DNA of 8,613 nt, taken from contig JBHHYU010000111.1 of NCBI GenBank assembly GCA_046757725.1, forward strand, positions 1 to 8,613, read 5' to 3'. Origin of the DNA: JBHHYU01 sp046757725 (GTDB lineage Bacteria; Desulfobacterota; Binatia; UBA9968). Below the pieces are notes generated by a model, which saw only the letters and a program-made list of their open reading frames with translations, had not been told where the DNA came from and did no database searches. Below, one piece after another: positions 5,940 to 8,613 of this stretch. How positions within the stretch are numbered: the first letter of the stretch is position 1; every line of letters starts with the position of its first letter. Made by a program: the position numbers and the translations under genes.

Positions 5940-7238
5940 CTATTGGTAACGGATTCTTTCCCAAGGTTTCGAAAGCACCCCGTAAAAGACACCGGATGCT
6001 ACACAGAACACGATCAGAATCCATAGCAACGGTTCATACGATTGCCATCGGTCATACATTGCACCGGCAACAACCGGACCCACAACACCACCCCAGGCAT
6101 AAAAAAAACTCATATAGCCCCGTATCTTCGCGAAGTGCGTCCGACCGAAAAAGTCCCCCACGAGCGCCCAGCCGACAGGGTAAGTAGCTTCAACGGGTGT
6201 AAAAAGAATTGTGAAAAGCCAGAGCAACCACATCGAATCTCCGAATATAGGCAGCAGCATTGCTCCGGCAGCGGTAAATAGAATGATCGCAAGCAGCCGC
6301 GGCTTGTTCATCATATCTGCAAGCCATCCGATGAGAAGCGTGGAGGCAAAACCGAGAAAGGCAAAAAGTCCGAGCGAATAGCCCGCCTGTTGCTCACTCA
6401 TTCCCTTCCACACCATGAGCGGTACAAAATGCGTTGAGATGGCGTGGTACACGCCATTGCGAATCCCGGCTGCCGTCACCAGTGACCAAAACGGGAAAGA
6501 TCGCATCGCCTGACCCACAGGTACATTCACTTCGTCTTGTCGGCTTTGGTGAGCGACCGTCTTTCCGCCGCGCAGACCCGGCTCAGCCTCTCCGTCGGGC
6601 AATAGATCCATACTTTCAGGCGAACGGCGAACGGTTAAGCTCAGAGGCACACCAATGATCAGGAACAAGAGCCCTGCTGTGATCGCTCCCCAACGCCATC
6701 CCCAGCCATTTACCACGACGCTAAGAAGGGGAGCGATCAGGACTCCTCCGAGGCTGAAGGCCGCGCTGTTGAAAGTAATGGCCCGGGCGCGTTTACGAAT
6801 AAACCACGTGTTTACCAGCACCATCGGCGCATGCATGAAACCGGCGGCATGAGTTAAGGAAATGATACCGAGATAAACGAGTAGAAAGGTGGTGTAAGTG
6901 TTCACGGTGGATAACAGTAAGTAGCCGATACCCATCAACAAGGCGGCCACCAGCATGATCGGCCGTGCGCCGTATCGGTCAAGCAAATGACCCACGAGGG
7001 GGCCCTCGATAGCGCCTTCCGCACGCGCCAGTGAAAAGGCAAGAGAGGTAGCTGTCCGACTGAGCCCCAGGCTTTGGCTTAGCGGCAGGAAGAATACCGT
7101 AAAACCATAGCTGTGCAACCCGCTGCCAAGCACCCGCAGCCCTGAGGCTACGGCAACCATACGCCAGCCATAGAATAAGTCCGTTAGCCTGCCGGACACC
7201 GACTTGGTCCTTTTCTTAGTTTGAAAAAATGAGTTCAT
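5940..7238 (-). CDS. Major facilitator superfamily transporter, monocarboxylate/oxalate-formate antiporter-like, 432 aa
   Basis: A 12-segment MFS carrier. The N-terminal YGWRMVAVASG (23-33) and the pattern of the first helices resemble oxalate/formate antiporter and monocarboxylate-type members. MFS motif A appears at 83-92 (GHLLDRYGAR), with a weaker second copy near 304-313 (GWLADMMNKP). The charged loop at about 204-240 separates the two six-helix halves. The ATG at 7238 is preferred over an upstream TTG at 7307, which has no ribosome site; an AAGGA lies 15 bases before 7238, so initiation looks weak or coupled. The gene follows the amidohydrolase on the same strand after 181 bp and probably shares its transcript, which suggests uptake or efflux of that enzyme's organic-acid substrate or product. 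Specificity is not readable. Confidence 0.88.
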   Translation of the reverse strand: MNSFFQTKKRTKSVSGRLTDLFYGWRMVAVASGLRVLGSGLHSYGFTVFFLPLSQSLGLSRTATSLAFSLARAEGAIEGPLVGHLLDRYGARPIMLVAALLMGIGYLLLSTVNTYTTFLLVYLGIISLTHAAGFMHAPMVLVNTWFIRKRARAITFNSAAFSLGGVLIAPLLSVVVNGWGWRWGAITAGLLFLIIGVPLSLTVRRSPESMDLLPDGEAEPGLRGGKTVAHQSRQDEVNVPVGQAMRSFPFWSLVTAAGIRNGVYHAISTHFVPLMVWKGMSEQQAGYSLGLFAFLGFASTLLIGWLADMMNKPRLLAIILFTAAGAMLLPIFGDSMWLLWLFTILFTPVEATYPVGWALVGDFFGRTHFAKIRGYMSFFYAWGGVVGPVVAGAMYDRWQSYEPLLWILIVFCVASGVFYGVLSKPWERIRYQ

Positions 7239-7351
7239 AGATTTATCGCGGAAATCCTTGAGGGGCCCAATCCTCACAAACAAACAAGCATGGCATTTTT
7301 CAAGCAAGGCTTTGGGTTTTGGAATCCGGCGGCACCTTACTCAATCCCTTT

Positions 7352-7388
7352 CCATACACGGGCCTTAACCTGGAACAGCTGTGTACGG
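7352..7388 (-). promoter_or_regulatory. Inverted repeat between amidohydrolase and MFS genes
   Basis: CCATACAC (7352-7359) and GTGTACGG (7381-7388) form an 8-position stem with one G-U pair in the minus-strand RNA, with a 21-nt loop. A perfect 8-bp palindrome ACAGCTGT (7375-7382) overlaps it. It could be an operator or an RNA structure controlling read-through into the MFS gene. No T-run follows. Confidence 0.3.
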
Positions 7389-7419
7389 AGCCAGCCCTGT
7401 TCGCACCACCTTTCGTAAG

Positions 7420-8457
7420 TCAATCTTCTTCTTTTAATGACAGGCCGTAGAAACGTGCCGGATTGGCACAAAGAATCTTATCGATCACTTGCGGCGCCAC
7501 TTCGCCCTTGTCCCTGAGGTGCCGCAACGCTGACAGCTCGCTGGCATTGTCTGCATGGCCATAATCTGAGCCGATGACCAGGTTGTCCTCTTCGGCATAT
7601 TCGAGAATGTAAGCGAGGTCGTCATCGGTCTGGCAGGTAACATAAATTCGATGGGCTTTGAGCACGTGCTTGTCAAGTCGTTTCCCTTTTCGAGCGTAGC
7701 GTCTAACCAGATCATGAACGGCATAGGGAACCCATTGGGCGCCGACTTCGATGATCCCGATTCTCAACTTGGGGAATCTATGTGGAATACCGTCATAAAC
7801 AAGTGCGTGGAAAGCCCCCACGACTGCCAGCTTGAACTTGCAAAAGCCGGGGTCATTGATAAAAAAATCGTGCACCGTAAAACTTCCGGTCGCCGAATGA
7901 ATGCAGATCGGCATATCCAGCTTCATGGCCTCCTCGTACAGCGGGAAAAAATATGGATCGCTCAGAGGTCGATCGCCCTCCAGTCCCCTCATGAAAACAC
8001 CGCAGGCGCCGTTCTGCTTACCAAACTTCAGCTCCTCGAAGACCCTATTCATGCTGAGAAGGGGAGGTACAACGACCCAACTGAAGCGATTGGGCGCTTT
8101 TTTGACGATATCGGCCATCCATCGATTATAACTCCGGGATAAGGCGAGATCGACTTCTGCTCGCCGCGTGCATGGCATGATAAACACCGTCGGATAGATC
8201 ACCTGGACATCCACATCTAATGCATCCATATGTTTAAGTCTTGCGCTCAGATCGGTCATCTCTCGGCACGCTTTTGGTGTGTCCTTCCCCACATTGGTCC
8301 GGGGAAGCGCTCTCCCGTCAATTAACCAATAGTCCTCCGAAGCTTCCCCCTGCGTCGGACCAACGACTTGCGGTTTGAAACGGCGCTCTGACTCAAGCAT
8401 GTATTCCCAGGTAGACTCGTTCTCAATGACATGCGCATCGGCATCGATCGTTAACAT
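7420..8457 (-). CDS. Amidohydrolase-family (ACMSD-like) metal-dependent hydrolase/decarboxylase, 345 aa
   Basis: This belongs to the amidohydrolase-2 (PF04909-type) TIM-barrel family, which includes ACMSD and aromatic acid decarboxylases. Metal-site elements appear in order: IDADAHVIE (4-12, with D7 and H9 in place of the usual HxH), H187 in MPICIHSATG, a later FHALVYDGIPHRFPKLRIGIIEVGAQW-type region whose H217 and E237 are conserved-looking, and D298 in LVIGSDYGHAD. The size (345 aa) is normal for the family. A longer frame reaches 8496, but GGAGGT at 8465-8470 lies seven bases before the ATG at 8457, and the protein then starts right at the first barrel strand, as is usual. It is the first gene of a probable two-gene operon with the MFS carrier. 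Substrate unknown; a decarboxylase or hydrolase of a cyclic or aromatic acid is the likely class. Confidence 0.9.
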   Translation of the reverse strand: MLTIDADAHVIENESTWEYMLESERRFKPQVVGPTQGEASEDYWLIDGRALPRTNVGKDTPKACREMTDLSARLKHMDALDVDVQVIYPTVFIMPCTRRAEVDLALSRSYNRWMADIVKKAPNRFSWVVVPPLLSMNRVFEELKFGKQNGACGVFMRGLEGDRPLSDPYFFPLYEEAMKLDMPICIHSATGSFTVHDFFINDPGFCKFKLAVVGAFHALVYDGIPHRFPKLRIGIIEVGAQWVPYAVHDLVRRYARKGKRLDKHVLKAHRIYVTCQTDDDLAYILEYAEEDNLVIGSDYGHADNASELSALRHLRDKGEVAPQVIDKILCANPARFYGLSLKEED

Positions 8458-8464
8458 CGACAGA

Positions 8465-8471
8465 ACCTCCC
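8465..8471 (-). promoter_or_regulatory. Ribosome binding site deciding the amidohydrolase start
   Basis: The minus strand reads GGGAGGT, seven bases before the ATG at 8455-8457. It lies inside the longer frame that reaches 8496, so the upstream start is unlikely. Confidence 0.8.
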
Positions 8472-8530
8472 AAAACGCCAACGCCTTTGGCGGCATATTG
8501 TAAACTCACTAAACTTCATCTGCGGCAGAG

Positions 8531-8558
8531 AGTATTGGATCGGATCCTAGTATGTCAA
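8531..8558 (-). promoter_or_regulatory. Candidate sigma70-type promoter of the amidohydrolase-MFS operon
   Basis: On the minus strand TTGACA (plus-strand 8553-8558) is a perfect -35 box. AATACT (8531-8536) matches four of six -10 positions, with a 16-bp spacer. The -10 box ends 73 bases before the amidohydrolase ATG at 8457. Confidence 0.5.
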
Positions 8559-8591
8559 CACGATGTACGCGGGCCTTAAGGACAGGATCCG
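8541..8591. promoter_or_regulatory. 8-bp perfect inverted repeat around the -35 box, possible operator
   Basis: CGGATCCT (8541-8548) and AGGATCCG (8584-8591) are exact reverse complements, 35 bp apart. The left arm lies in the spacer of the candidate promoter and the right arm upstream of its -35 box. This arrangement suits a repressor bound as two dimers or by looping. No regulator gene is in the window. Confidence 0.35.
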
Positions 8592-8613
8592 TTTCACCCA
8601 GAATAAGTTAAAC

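Noticed and set aside
7239..7307. TTG start adding 23 residues to the MFS carrier
   Set aside because: No ribosome site precedes it, and the extra residues do not resemble an MFS N-terminus.
7651..8142. 163-codon plus-strand frame inside the amidohydrolase gene
   Set aside because: It lies antisense to a strongly supported family gene and has no ribosome site or domain signature.
8458..8496. ATG start adding 13 residues to the amidohydrolase
   Set aside because: The ribosome site for the 8457 start lies within this extension, and the family usually begins just before the first barrel strand.
1..8613. CRISPR arrays, tRNA or rRNA genes, transposases
   Set aside because: None was seen on reading both strands. 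The only long repeat is the two-copy cassette, which lacks terminal inverted repeats and a transposase.

Overview
The window looks like an accessory or catabolic stretch of the chromosome of an uncultured, diderm-like bacterium. It has densely packed short operons on both strands, strong AAGGAGG-type ribosome sites and a fairly balanced base composition. There is no rRNA, tRNA or marker gene, so taxonomy cannot be fixed. The gene mix (class II aldolase-like, bicupin, orphan solute-binding protein, amidohydrolase, monocarboxylate-type MFS carrier) is typical of environmental proteobacteria or related candidate phyla that live on organic acids and aromatics. That placement is inference.

Layout. 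Bases 1-621 (+) hold the 3' part of a class II aldolase/adducin-family gene that has lost two of the three usual zinc histidines. Convergent to it, 663-1718 (-) encodes a two-domain cupin whose N-terminal metal site is degenerate and whose C-terminal site is an intact four-histidine site. Bases 1989-2564 and 4036-4608 are two copies of a ~575-bp direct repeat. Each copy contains a conserved ~206-bp leader, a gene for a ~100-residue secreted two-cysteine protein of unknown function, and a conserved 3' inverted repeat. Between the copies, on the opposite strand, lies an orphan ABC-type solute-binding protein (2678-3694). After a ~600-bp gene-free stretch comes a TerC/YjbE-family membrane protein (5211-5912, +). 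It converges with an MFS carrier (5940-7238, -) that is probably co-transcribed behind an ACMSD-like amidohydrolase (7420-8457, -). A plausible promoter with an 8-bp inverted repeat around its -35 box lies upstream of that gene at 8531-8591.

How it fits together. The amidohydrolase and MFS genes form a plausible uptake-and-degradation pair for a carboxylic or aromatic acid. The aldolase-like protein and the bicupin are the sort of enzymes found in such pathways, but nothing here fixes the substrate. The solute-binding protein has no permease or ATPase nearby. TerC is probably a metal (Mn-type) exporter unrelated to the catabolic genes.

The least explained part is the duplicated secreted-protein cassette. 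Its leader is as conserved as its coding region, contains a 41-nt invariant block, a hairpin and a frame that stays open in both copies, and its protein family is not one I recognise.
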